In this document: positions 22,150 through 32,900 of the stretch, one piece after another
Layout: every line of letters begins with the position of its first letter
Numbering within the stretch: position 1 is the stretch's first letter
From: Sordariomycetes sp. S80-01Y
Lineage: Eukaryota; Ascomycota; Sordariomycetes
Direction of reading: 5' to 3'
DNA length: 64,000 nt
Assembly: GCA_037042185.1 (NCBI GenBank)
Contig: JAXQJY010000032.1
Coordinates: forward strand, 2,728,001-2,792,000
Translations under genes and position numbers: made by a program
Notes under the pieces: model-generated
The model's input: only the letters and a program-made list of their open reading frames with translations
What the model was told of the DNA's origin: nothing
Database searches by the model: none

Positions 22150-24982
22150 ATGACTCAAACTCAAATCCGCGACTGGCATCCCCTCGCCGCGCTGCGGGAG
22201 ATGGCCAGTCCCTCCACCTTCAACTCCTCCACCACCCTTCCCAACCTCGACTACGAGGTCGAGGACGCCTACCCGGACACCACCCCCGCCCCGGACGTCT
22301 GGGCCGAGTATCTGAGAGCTCGCATCTTGCGGCGCAGGGACCTCTACAACCGCCTCGACCCCTCAGCACAGGAGCTCATCCGCAAGGAAGTGAGGAGGAT
22401 CCGCTACTTCAGGGAGCACTTCAAGGACTATCGCGTCTTCCCCACGGATGAGCTGCCGCTGGTGGCGTTGCTGGATGACTCCAGGACCAAGTGGCGGGAC
22501 ATCGCTGCGAAGAGGGCTAATGATGAGTTAAACAAGGTCAACAAGCGCATGGAGAAGGAGGGCGCGACCGAGTTGCTTGTGAGGAACAAGAAAATTCTGA
22601 AGAGGGTTCAGTCGTGGCATTCAAAGGGCTACGCCGACATACGGGATGCCTCGAACCCCGACGCATACATGCCGGACCTCGATCAGGGGCCGGACAACAG
22701 CGAGGATGATCCCCAGAAGCCCGACTACGGCTACAATGGCTGGGTCATTGCGTGGGAGAACGGCCAGTGGACCTCGCTGGAGCACCCCCTGGTGCATGGT
22801 TCGTTCCCGCACCAGAAGATCTCCATTCAGCAATTCCTCTACAACAAGGAGGGGACGCCGTTGAAGCGAGATCTGAGGAAGGATCAGTTTCGTTATTTCC
22901 ACCTGCCGGCAAACAACATGAAATGGGTCGAGGAAGCTATTCAGCGCTACTACGGAGAGGACAAGGTCGACTTCGACGGCACGAGGGCTCTGAGCCGGAA
23001 GTACAACTCCCAGAGACTGCTCCGGCCGGAGCTATGGAGAGGTCAGCAGCGAGGCGGCCACAATCTACCAGCTCACGCTCGCCAGATTGGACCTCGATGC
23101 TCGATTGTCTCATCAGCCCCCTTGCCCGCCGAGTACAGGGCGGAAGATGACGGCCATCCGCGAAAGGACGTGGCGCTGTTCATGCCCTACCTTCACTGGG
23201 AGGTCGAGAAGCGCCTGCATCGCATGGGTCAGTTCGTCCAAGTTGCCAAATCCCACAACGAGCGTCTCCGTCGCGCCACCACCTTCCGCCAACGCGCCCG
23301 TCTGGCCAGCATTGCCTCCAAGCAGGCTCTCAAGAAGGGCCGGGCAGTTGCCAGCTTTGAGCCTGAAAAGGAGGGCTTCAACCAGGCGTGGCGTCCGAGG
23401 AATGCGCTGGCCAAGTACTTCTGGCACGTGGCCAAGCTTCACCAGATCATCGACGAGGCTGCGGATGGGAGACTGGTTGAGGACCACCTGTACTCGACGC
23501 CGCCGCTGCACATGCGCAGAACATTGGAGCAGTTCTACTACTGGACGGCGGAGGATACGAGCCGGAGGGATAAGAGTCAGGTTGTCTGCAAGGGCACGCG
23601 CTACTATGGTGATGAGAAGAGCCCCGAGGCCTCGACCAGGATCGTCATGGTGGACCAGCTCTGGCTGTGGATCCTGGATGACAACACCGTGATTTCGGCC
23701 TTCCCGCGGAGATGGGGGAGAAACAAGCCTGACCCATCGGCTGTTCACCGCAGCATCAGGGACCGTATGGGAGCTCTAGATCCGGACGAGATCCAGTCAG
23801 TGTACGATCTCGCCCTCATCGTCATTGACGAGTGCTCGCGAGTCTTCTTTGACCCGTCGAAGCTACTCGATCAGAGACCAGAAGTCGTCGACCTCTTCAG
23901 CTCGGCCATCTCAAAGATTGCAGAGAACAAGACGATTGCCTACGAAGGCTTCGGTCTGGACCTAAGCAGGATCTCGCTCGAGACTCTCGAGTCCGCCGAG
24001 AAGCTCCTCCGCAAGTCCCTCAACATCTCCTTCGAGTGGTCCATCCTCGAAGAAGCCCAGCAAGTTCTCGATGAGCTGCAGATCATGCAGGAGATCTTCG
24101 ACGAGCAAATCCGCATCATGCGCGAGCTCGACCGCCTCCTCGCTGACCTTCTCAACATCGACCCCCATGAACACCACAAGAGACCCGGCAGCCCCGCAAG
24201 CGAGCTGAGGGACAAGTGGCAGAAGACGAGGGATCACATTGACGGCCTGATATCGGACATGGAGCAGAGGAAGGACGAGCTCGAGGGCATGGAGGTGCTG
24301 CAGATGAAGACCCGAGTGCAGCTCCGCGACCTGGTTGATATGAAGCAGCAGCAGGCCAACGTCGTGGAGGCCAAGGCTGCTATCCGGCGCGCGGACGAGT
24401 CCGTTCTTCAAGGGAGATCAATCGTCGTGTTCACCGTCGTCACCATTTTCTTCGTAAGCGCCCTCCTCTCCCCCTGAAGTAAACAAAGAGACGGGAAGAT
24501 CCACTAACAAACCTTCACAACAGCAACCCCTGTCTTTCGTGACCTCCATCTTCGGCATGAACTCTTTCGAGTTCTCCGAGGACGGCAAGACCCCGCTCAA
24601 CACTCAGCTCAAGTACATGTTCGGCATCTCGTCGGTCGTCATCGTCATTTCGCTCTCGCTGGCCTTCTCCGACTGGATGCGCACCGCGCTCTCCGTGTCC
24701 TTCACGCTTCTCTACACGGCCATCGAGGAGCGCCTCGGCTGGCGCAACAAGAAGACAAAGTACTCGTCCTCGGCCTTCAAGAATCTGCAGCAGGAGCGCA
24801 TGAAGCAGCTCGAGACGAGGGACCGCGCGAGGCGGCTGACCGAGATCGACAGCAGGCGCATGACGAGCCCGCGCAGGAGACAGGTGCAGAAGAGGAGCAC
24901 GTGGGACGTGAGGCGGCTCGGGGGCGGGAGCTTTTTCAGCAGGAGGAGGGGGCGGTCCAGCGGTGGTGCGGACGCTGTTTGA
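22150..24982 (+). CDS. CorA-like Mg2+ transporter family membrane protein (fungal long form)
   Basis: Exons 22150-24453 and 24524-24982 (70-nt intron, GTAAGC donor, CTAACA branch, ACAACAG acceptor) encode 920 residues. The C-terminus has the CorA layout: a long amphipathic stalk helix (about 640-755, with repeated Asp/Glu/Lys heptads), membrane segment 1 (SIVVFTVVTIFFQPLSFVTSIF), the GMN selectivity motif immediately after, and membrane segment 2 (FGISSVVIVISLSLAF). These define CorA/Mrs2/Alr channels for Mg2+ or other divalent ions. The roughly 600-residue cytosolic N-terminal part is much longer than bacterial CorA and is shared, as far as I recall, only by a Pezizomycotina subfamily of unknown substrate. 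The basic tail (RDRARRLTEIDSRRMTSPRRRQ) is also fungal. Membrane (plasma or vacuolar) is likely; the exact ion is not readable from sequence. Confidence 0.85.
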
Positions 24983-25158
24983 TTAAGGGGTGGATGGATT
25001 TCCTTTCTCGGAAAAATGATGTTTGACACGATCCAAACGATCTTATGAGTCTAATGATGGTCATGATTGATATGTATATCTATCTCATCTACTTTATACA
25101 AGCCCAGAAGCAATGCACGCGAGCGCCTATTTACTACCCGTTCCCCGTTCCCTTTTTA

Positions 25159-26256
25159 TTAGGCTGTGGGCCTGGTGATCTCCTCAACTAGGTCAGATAT
25201 GTCCTTGTGCACGGCGCCCCTCGCGATGAGCATGCCCCTGTTGTTGCTCATGGTCCTCCCGGCGCCGAAGTCGATGGGCTTGCCATCCAGGTCGGTGACC
25301 TTGCCGCCGGCCTCGGTGAAGATGAGCTGGGCGCCGGCGTGGTCCCAGATGCAGACCTTGGGCGGGCCGCGGCCGTCCCTGGGCTTGGCCGGCACCCTGA
25401 CCTGGCAGTCGGCGCCGCCGAGGATGAGGCTCGCGTAGCGCATGTGGCTGGACCACACCGAGGTCTCGGGGACGGTGGTGCGGGTCTTTGTGGCGATCTC
25501 CTTGATGACGTCCTGGTCGATGGCCGGGCTCATGCGCGAGTTCACAATGTGCAGCTCCCTCAGCTCCTGGGCCGCCGTCAGCAGCGGCAGGCGCTGGGCC
25601 TCGGGCAGGACGTATGGCGTCGTCTTGGGGCTCTCGGACAGGACGCGGACCGTGGAGCCCTGGCCGCGCACGGCCGTGAGCATGACGCCCAGGCCTTCGA
25701 CGTCCACGCTGTCCTCGTGGACGCGGCCGCCGCTGAGCTTGAGGTTGGGGCAGCACAGCACGCCCACCACCTCCCTGCCGTCCTCGATCAGACTCAGCGA
25801 GACGGCGTACTGGTTGCCCGTGAGGAAGGTCTTTGTGCCGTCCACGGGATCCATGACCCAGAACCTGCCCCGGGGGCCTCCCTGGCCGGTGCCGCCCATG
25901 TTGATGAAGCCCAGCGTCTCGGTCAGGTCCTTGGGTCTTGCAAGCTTCCTCCCGTCAGGCCCGTCCACGTCGGCGGCATCGGTGACGAAGCTGTCCACCA
26001 TGCGCAGCAGGGCCTCGTTCCCGGGCCTCTGGAGCTCCTCGGCACCCTCCTCGCCGATGAAGCCGTCGTCGGGGAAGGCCTCCCGCAGCGCGGCGATGAG
26101 GAGGGCCTGCGCGGCGAAGTCGGCGGCCGTGACGGGCGACTTGTCCGCCTTGGAGACGCCCTCCGTGACGCTGGCCTGGACACGCTTGGTGAGTATGGCG
26201 GCGCGGAGAGCGGCCAGCTCGGCGACTTGTCGCTCGTATGCGTAGGGAATCGTCAT
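25159..26256 (-). CDS. MET22: 3'(2'),5'-bisphosphate nucleotidase (Met22/Hal2)
   Basis: The enzyme converts 3'-phosphoadenosine 5'-phosphate to AMP, clearing the by-product of sulfate assimilation; it is inhibited by Li+ and Na+, which makes it a salt-tolerance determinant in yeast. The single exon encodes 365 residues, the usual length. Lithium-sensitive phosphatase motifs are present: GEEG near residue 68, the metal-binding DPVDGTKTFLTG near 140, and the second metal/substrate motif WDHAGAQLIFTEAGG near 310. Start MTIPYAYERQVAELAALRAAIL matches family N-termini. It converges on the CorA-like gene with 176 bp between stop codons. A 377-codon open frame on the opposite strand is a GC-composition shadow. 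Confidence 0.95.
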   Translation of the reverse strand: MTIPYAYERQVAELAALRAAILTKRVQASVTEGVSKADKSPVTAADFAAQALLIAALREAFPDDGFIGEEGAEELQRPGNEALLRMVDSFVTDAADVDGPDGRKLARPKDLTETLGFINMGGTGQGGPRGRFWVMDPVDGTKTFLTGNQYAVSLSLIEDGREVVGVLCCPNLKLSGGRVHEDSVDVEGLGVMLTAVRGQGSTVRVLSESPKTTPYVLPEAQRLPLLTAAQELRELHIVNSRMSPAIDQDVIKEIATKTRTTVPETSVWSSHMRYASLILGGADCQVRVPAKPRDGRGPPKVCIWDHAGAQLIFTEAGGKVTDLDGKPIDFGAGRTMSNNRGMLIARGAVHKDISDLVEEITRPTA

Positions 26257-27121
26257 GATGGCGGTTGGGGCGAGGTTCGAGCAGAGGGGAAATGCATGAA
26301 GAAGGGGGGTTGGCGTTTAGGGGAGGGCCGTGGATGTTGAATACGCTTGCACGCTCTGGGTGGGTGCCTCTTTGAAGAGAAGAGGTTGCTGCCTGTTCTT
26401 TCTCGCTCAGAGTAGAAAAGTAAAAGCAGAAGTAGCCGTTTCTGGTGAATGGCTGCGCCGTCACGGATGAGTGAGCCCAGTGAACGGGGTGAGGGTGATC
26501 GTGAGTGAGTCAGGCACCAAATGAGCTCAGGTGCAGGTGGACTTTGCAAGTATCACGTCGGAACAGCAGGTGACATGTCGCGAGGGAGGTCTCGGTGGGA
26601 CAATCGGGTGCGCAAAGGAGCGAATATGTAAAAGAATGTGATGGTCAGTCAGGTCCCGAATATGGATGGTCTTGTCCTCAGCTGCCCCCAAAGGATTGGC
26701 GGCACATCTGGCAATGGTGGCCCAGTGGCCAGTGGCTATGCTCGAGTGAGGCAGATTTACAGCGAGTCGCGTCCGAAGGAGGTGCTCCGTACGGCGGACC
26801 GTCCGGCCTCCGAGTCGCGACACCGCCTCACGTGCGTGCGCGGGTCTGTCAGAGTCGAAGCCAAAGCCACCTCGAACCTCGCAAGCTACCTCGTACTTAC
26901 TTACTACGGTGACCCAGCGTCCAACCCGGCGTGACGAACTTCACTCCCCAGCCCTGCTCCTCTCCCTTCCTCCAACGAGCCTGCCAGCCGCGTGTACTGA
27001 CATGCATTTGCCGCCTCTGTCAGGCCCAGCGCCTTGCATCACTGACACTAGTCTAGTACCGAGTTAGGTAGGGCTACTAAGTACTTAGTAGCTAGACAAC
27101 CGGGCCCGTCGTCGCTGCGAC
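26257..27121. other. Upstream region of MET22
   Basis: Two minus-strand genes flank 865 bases that should hold the MET22 promoter and the 3' end of the deaminase-fold gene. Near 27052-27090 there is an AT-richer patch with repeated tagtac/tagta words. No gene or RNA is seen. Confidence 0.5.
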
Positions 27122-29139
27122 TCAGCCCAGCTCTACCCGAAAGCGTCGCGTTTGCTGTTGGCTCGACGACGACCTCACCTGCAGGCAGACTGAGGGACAG
27201 TTTGGGCGGCACAGGACGTCTCGCCAGGGGCCCAGGTCGCGATGCACGTCAAAGACCGTTTCGGCGCCAGCTGCGTCCATGGCCGTCATCTGCGCGGGTG
27301 AGAGCTCGCTGGCTCTGAATCGCAGTCGTCGCCGTGGTTGGGCAGCGCCCAGACTCTGGCTGTACGAGATGTGGACGCGCAGCTTGGGCGCCAGTCGCAG
27401 TATCGCTGTCGCTCCCGGCTGCGTCGTCTGCCACGTCCCATCGTCGTCCACTTCGTCCTCGTGTTGGGTCTGCGCCGTTGCCGGAGCTGCAGTCGGGCTT
27501 GCGCCCCCCGCTGAGTCGCCTCTGCTTACGTCGAGCTCAGGGGCCCCAGCAGTGCCAGCCGCATCCTCGGCCGCGGCCACGACCACGCCAGACGACGAGT
27601 CCGATGATGACTGCGAGCTCCTCCTCCCTGGCCTCACGGTTGTGGCGTCGCTAGTCGTGCTCCCGGTCTCGTCCCCTACCTCGCTCTCATCCACGGTAGG
27701 CATGGAAGCCAATGAGGGTAGCGGAGAGTAATTTCCACTCTCACATGGATCACAATACGCCTTTGCGCCCCCGAGCACCTCAGCAGCCCGTTCGAGGACA
27801 CGCCCCTCCAACTTCCTAGCGAAGACCTGACCAGCCTCATCCAGACCGGTAGCTGGTAGGCTCCACCCCGGGTATACCCTGCCGTGAGATCGGGGCATGT
27901 TGTACATCCCTTGAGACCTGCTGAACAGGTTGCACAAGTAGCAGGCGTCCTTGTGGGAAGCTATTACTCGAGGCCCCTTCGGACTCGGGTGCGTGTCCAG
28001 GTACCACATGAGCTGCACTTCTGCATGGATCTTGGGTTCTTTCGAGGCAGACCGCAGGTTCTTTGCAAACTTCTCTTCCGCGCTCTTTCTGGTCAAATCC
28101 AGCTTGGCCAGTACATCTTGAAGCTCGATGCTTGGGGTGGCGCGGGCGAACGTCTCGGACAGGGACACCCCGTGGGCTGACAAGACCTCCGGACCCGGCT
28201 TGTAGAATGCCTCGTTGGGAAGACGAATGGCTTTCACGAAGCCTTTGCGGACCAGCCGATACTCACGAGCAAGCTTTGCGAGCCCCTGGGCTGAAGTCTT
28301 ATAGCGCGAGAGCTTCTCGATCCTTTTGACAATCGCTGACCTCTCATCCGAATCCATCTCCTTTCTGGGGCGTTCCGCACCTACAAGAAGTAATCTTCTC
28401 CAGTCTGGTATGTGGGAGATCGCGAAGCATGTGTTAATGATGTCCAACAGCTTCTCGTCTAGCTGTGCTGAGTGAGCACCGCTGGATGGCACGCAAATGC
28501 GGCAACACTCTTGCATCTGAGATCCTAGGGCTGCGATGGCCTCTTGGAATTCGTGACTAGCCGCTCCCTCTTTTGACTCCCCCAAGTCTTCGACCATCCC
28601 AGTGATGAAGACATGGAAACGTTTCTGTTTGGACTCATCATTGACCCGGACCCGGGCTCGGGTGGTGATCCGTGAACGACACATGCCGACGATAGCCCTC
28701 AGGAGGGACACTTGCAGCTTGTCCCGAGTGGCTTGAAGAGTGAGATTTGGGGTGAGGGTGTGATGTTGAGGTTTCACTCACTGGTGTGGGCTGCTCCCAG
28801 AATATCAAAGAGACCCCTTAGCCCCTTTTCCACAGCCGTCAGATGCGTAGACTCTCCAGGGCCCCAGGCATTCGACGCAATCAGCACCTCGAGGATGTCA
28901 TCCCGCTCCCTCACACAAACAGCAGAAACCCTTTCGAAGTTGTCGTTGATGCTCGAGAGCGAGGCCAGAATCGACGTTAAGCCCCTTTCGATCCTTGGGG
29001 GTAAGGCATAGCCGTTCGTAGACCCTGAAGAGGACTCCTCGAGGGCATTCTTCGACGGCAGCTCGGGGACGCTGTCCAGTAACTTAAGTAAAGCGATGCT
29101 CTGCGCGCACCGCTCGTGGCGCTTCCCAGCCTCGCCCAT
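27122..29139 (-). CDS. OTT_1508-like deaminase-fold protein, function unknown
   Basis: Exons 28782-29139 and 27122-28731 (50-nt intron, GTGAGT donor, CTTCAAG acceptor) encode 655 residues. The core is the zinc-binding pair of the cytidine-deaminase-like fold: KIHAEVQLMWYLDTH near residue 355 (His-Ala-Glu, zinc ligand plus catalytic glutamate) and KDACYLCNLF near 384 (Cys-x2-Cys), followed by MPRSHGRVYPGW. That arrangement matches the fungal OTT_1508-like deaminase family. The N-terminal 300 residues are helical and typical of that family's fungal members. The C-terminal 200 residues are Ser/Thr/Ala-rich and low in complexity, then a more ordered end. The start at 29139 is the first in-frame ATG; an upstream exon cannot be excluded. 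Substrate (free base, nucleoside, RNA or DNA) is not known to me. All four zinc/catalytic residues are intact, so it may be active. Confidence 0.75.
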
Positions 29140-29902
29140 AGCAGGCGCCGTGTCCCATGCCAAGGGCCGCTCACGGGGGGATGTACTACTCCGATACTGC
29201 GTCTAGTAGCAGTAGATGGCTTCCATACAGTCTACTGAAGACATCGACATCCTGCGATACTCACGGAGCCTGGTTTCTCTCGCTCGAAACGTGAGGCTGT
29301 CATTGCGGGCTCGTGGACGGACGGGTCCCCCTCATGCAACACACAGCATCCCATCGACGAGGTTGGTCGAACCCAGACGCCATGCGGGAGGCCGGACGCA
29401 GCATCATCACCAATGGCCATCAGCGTAGATCGCCACACATATCGGATGTCACTCTGAGGAGAGGAAAGAATTTCCACATCTGTGATATTTCCGTTCGTTG
29501 CCAACGTTGTATCTATACAGCTTCGACTGGCTCCAGTCAACAGAAAGTCCCGATAACCATGAATAACATCGCTATGACAACATTTTATCCTCGTCTTCCG
29601 CTTGCGTGCCCTGAAGCAGAAGGACTTCCTAACATTGATGCACCACTTGTGGTAAATTTCATAGACTCTATTCACCTCTGTATCTCCGCTGCCTCTGAAA
29701 ATCGAGACAGTTGTCTTCCAAAAATAGAAAACTCCCTAAAATGATTTCTTTTCCATGCAGATCCGGGGTATGTGATCAGGTCGTCCACCGAGGACGAAGG
29801 AAAACAAAGGTACCCGCCTATGTGTCACCAAACGCCGAGCCATGCAAGTAAAAACCGCACAGCTTTTCAAATGTATGAAGTCGTCAAAGGCTGATGAACT
29901 GA
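29140..29902. other. Upstream region of the deaminase-fold gene
   Basis: About 760 bases between the start of the deaminase-fold gene and the CHD1 stop. A plus-strand frame at 29313-29744 is open but has no family likeness and no splice partner. Nothing else is seen. Confidence 0.5.
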
Positions 29903-32900
29903 TCAGCCGGTAGTCGCTATGGCCCTCGAGCCACTGCCAGAATCTGTGGCCGCAGCCCTCTTCTGACGAAGACTGTTGTACATGCCGCTCAACCGATCAC
30001 CGGTGATGGCTTTGCTCGAACTGCCTTGGACAGGCCATAAAGCAGCGAGGAATTCCCTTCTACCGTTAGCGAATGCTTCATCAACCATCCGAAGGCACGT
30101 CAACTTACCAAAATCTCCTCTTCATAGTGTCGTCCTGACCAGTGAAGTGCTCGTCGAGGAAATCACCAATCACTGTCAGCTCAGTGCCAAAAATACTAGC
30201 TCGCTCCTTCTTGGATTTGACGCTTTCCTCGGTGGTAGACAATATCTTCTCAAAGTTTTGTCGGACGGGCTTGAGTAGGTACCAAATCAGGGCATCGTTA
30301 TCGCTGTTCCGCTGGTCTTGATCGTCCCCGATGCGGCGCAGCTCGTCGAGTCGCCGGAGAGCCTTTAACTTGGTGTCGTCTGGCCCCAGCTCGCGCCGAC
30401 GATCAGGTAGTCGCTCTTCGCGCTGCCGGTCATCGCGGCGCCGATCGTCACGGTATCTGTCTTCCCGCTGCCTTTCGTCTCGATAACGATCGTCACGATG
30501 GCGATCGTCGCGATACCTGTCATCCCGGTACCGTTCGTCACGGCGCCTGTCGTCACGATAACGGTCATCGCGGTACCTCTCGTCACGGCGCGAGTATGAA
30601 TCGTCATCGCGATGCCGAGGCCTTTCGCTGCGTCGGTCATCTTCATCGCGATACCGCCGCCTATCTCTATCCCTTTCTCTTTCCCGCTCGTCCCCTCGGG
30701 CCGAGCGACGGCCATCGTCAAGCCGACGATGTTTCGGGCTGCGGCCATCTTCGTGGGTGGACTGCTTGCGCTTAGAGTCAGGGCGGGGCGTGCTGCGATC
30801 GTCCATAGAGCTTCGCGAGCGACCGTGGTCAGTCTTGATATGATCGCGATCTTTGAGTGGCTTCTTTGCGGGCAGGGCTGACGGTGAAGCGGTCGCACTA
30901 GAGCGGTGGCCATTGGCAAGCTGGGCCTTCTTGTTATTGCGATGATGATTTTCGACAGCTCTTTGCACAGATCGGTCGGTCGAGTGCTTGGCCTGCAAGA
31001 CCGAAAGCAGATACTCGGCTCGACGTACGAGGTGAACAGGGCCAGGCGCTTTCTGCTTGTCGTTGGCCTTGCTCCTCTCCTCTTTCCGAGCAACCCTTCC
31101 CTCCTCAAGGAACAGCTTATCGCCAAGCTCGAGTTCCGCATCGTCGCGCATCTGAGACCAGGCCCCAAACCCGTAACGATCGATGCCGACCAAGAGCCTG
31201 CTGTCCTCCTTGGCACCCCACGGACAACTGTAGCTGGCCCCCTTAGTCGCATCTGCGAGCCGGTAGGTCTTCCAGTCCTGAGAGCTCTGGATCGCTCGGT
31301 GCAGAAGCTGCAACTGCATCGGTCTCTCTACTGCCGTTTCGGCATTGACCTTCTTCAACTCGCCAAAATCAATGAGCACCGCTTTACGCTCCTTCTTGTT
31401 GGTAAGTTTGCCGTTTCTGGCCTCCTCGTCAGCCACTCTGGCATTGTTGTCGTTAACTGCGTCCTGGGCGGCCTTGACAAAGTCGTCCAGCATAGCCTTG
31501 ACCACATCAGGATCTCGATCTTGGAGCTTGGCTTCTTTGATGATGTCGTCCTTGCGGTCCTCGAATGATCCAAAGCGGAAGTGAGCTTTTATCAGCGACC
31601 GTTGTTCGTGTACCTCGAGCGGCCGCTTAGGGTCCTTGTTCTCGGCCATCTTCTCAGCAGCCTCGGCTTCTTGCTCTTGACGCTTCTTCAGACGGTCTGC
31701 CCGGTCAGTTTCCTTGTTGCGATGCTTAATCGTAGCTCTGCGAGGGGCGCTCTCCGCCGCAACCTTCGCCAGATACTCCTCGTTCTGCTTCTTCTCCTCC
31801 TCAGCCTTGATCTCGGCCAACTTCTCGGCGGGAATGATCTGGTCCCAGTCAAGGTTAATGTCGTCGACCTTCACATCCGTGATCTGCATGAAGTTGTCCC
31901 AATCGATACCGCCACTGCTGAGGTTTATCTTGTCGTCCACCTTTGTCTTGGTGACTTCCGCATTCTCGAGAATCGAATCAATATCGAGCTGCTCCAGTCG
32001 TTCCTGATTGCCTTGCTGCTCGAACATCTTGGATGAGCGCATCTTGAGAACCATCTGGATATCTTCGTTGGAAGATGGACCGTCGGTTTTGAGGCCCTTC
32101 TTATCAAGCTCAGCCTTCATGGCCGCCTTTCCGTCGTCAGTCACGCCTGCCTGAATGGTAAGGTATTCAAGCAAAAGCTTGTTCCGCGCGCGCTCGAGAA
32201 CTTCTTCCTCGACGGTTTCCTTGCTGACAAGTCGGTAGATATTGACAGGGCGCTTTTGACCGATACGATGAGCTCGAGCCATCGCCTGTAAATCGGCTTG
32301 AGGGTTCCAATCCGAGTCAAAGATGATGACCGTGTCAGCAGTCATCAAATTGATTCCCAGACCACCAGCACGTGTGGATAGGAGGAAACAAAAGTCTTCG
32401 CTATCGTCGGCGTTGAAGTGGTTGATGGCCATACGACGTGGCCCAGCCGCAATGGTACCATCAAGTCTCTGGAACTTGTAACCACGAAGGGAGAGGTAGT
32501 CTCCGAGGATGTCGAGCATACGAACCATCTGGCTGAAGATCAACACTCGATGGCCGTCCTTCCTCAACTTTGAAAGGAGCTGGTCGATGAGCATCATTTT
32601 GCCACTGCTAGCAATGAGTCCTTTGATTTGATCCTCCCTACGCATGCTGCCTCCCAACACTCGCTCCTCTGCGCCGGCAAACATGTAAGGATGATTGCTG
32701 ACTTTTTTCAGCTCCATCATGATGTTGAGCAAGGAGTTCTTGTGGCCGTTTGTCGCATCGCACAAAGCAGAATAGTTCCTCGTCAAGATGTTCTTGTAAT
32801 AGTCAAGCTGAACATCGGAAAGCTCGACACGGATGATCTTCTCAGTCTTGGGTGGTAGGTCAGACTCCACAGTCTCCTTAGTTCTCCGCAGAATGTAAGG

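Noticed and set aside
25207-26340. A 377-codon open frame antisense to MET22
   Set aside because: It covers the strongly conserved MET22 gene exactly and arises from high third-position GC; its product has no motifs.
29313-29744. A 143-codon plus-strand frame between the deaminase-fold gene and CHD1
   Set aside because: No conserved block, mixed codon usage, and it lies over the expected promoter of the deaminase-fold gene.
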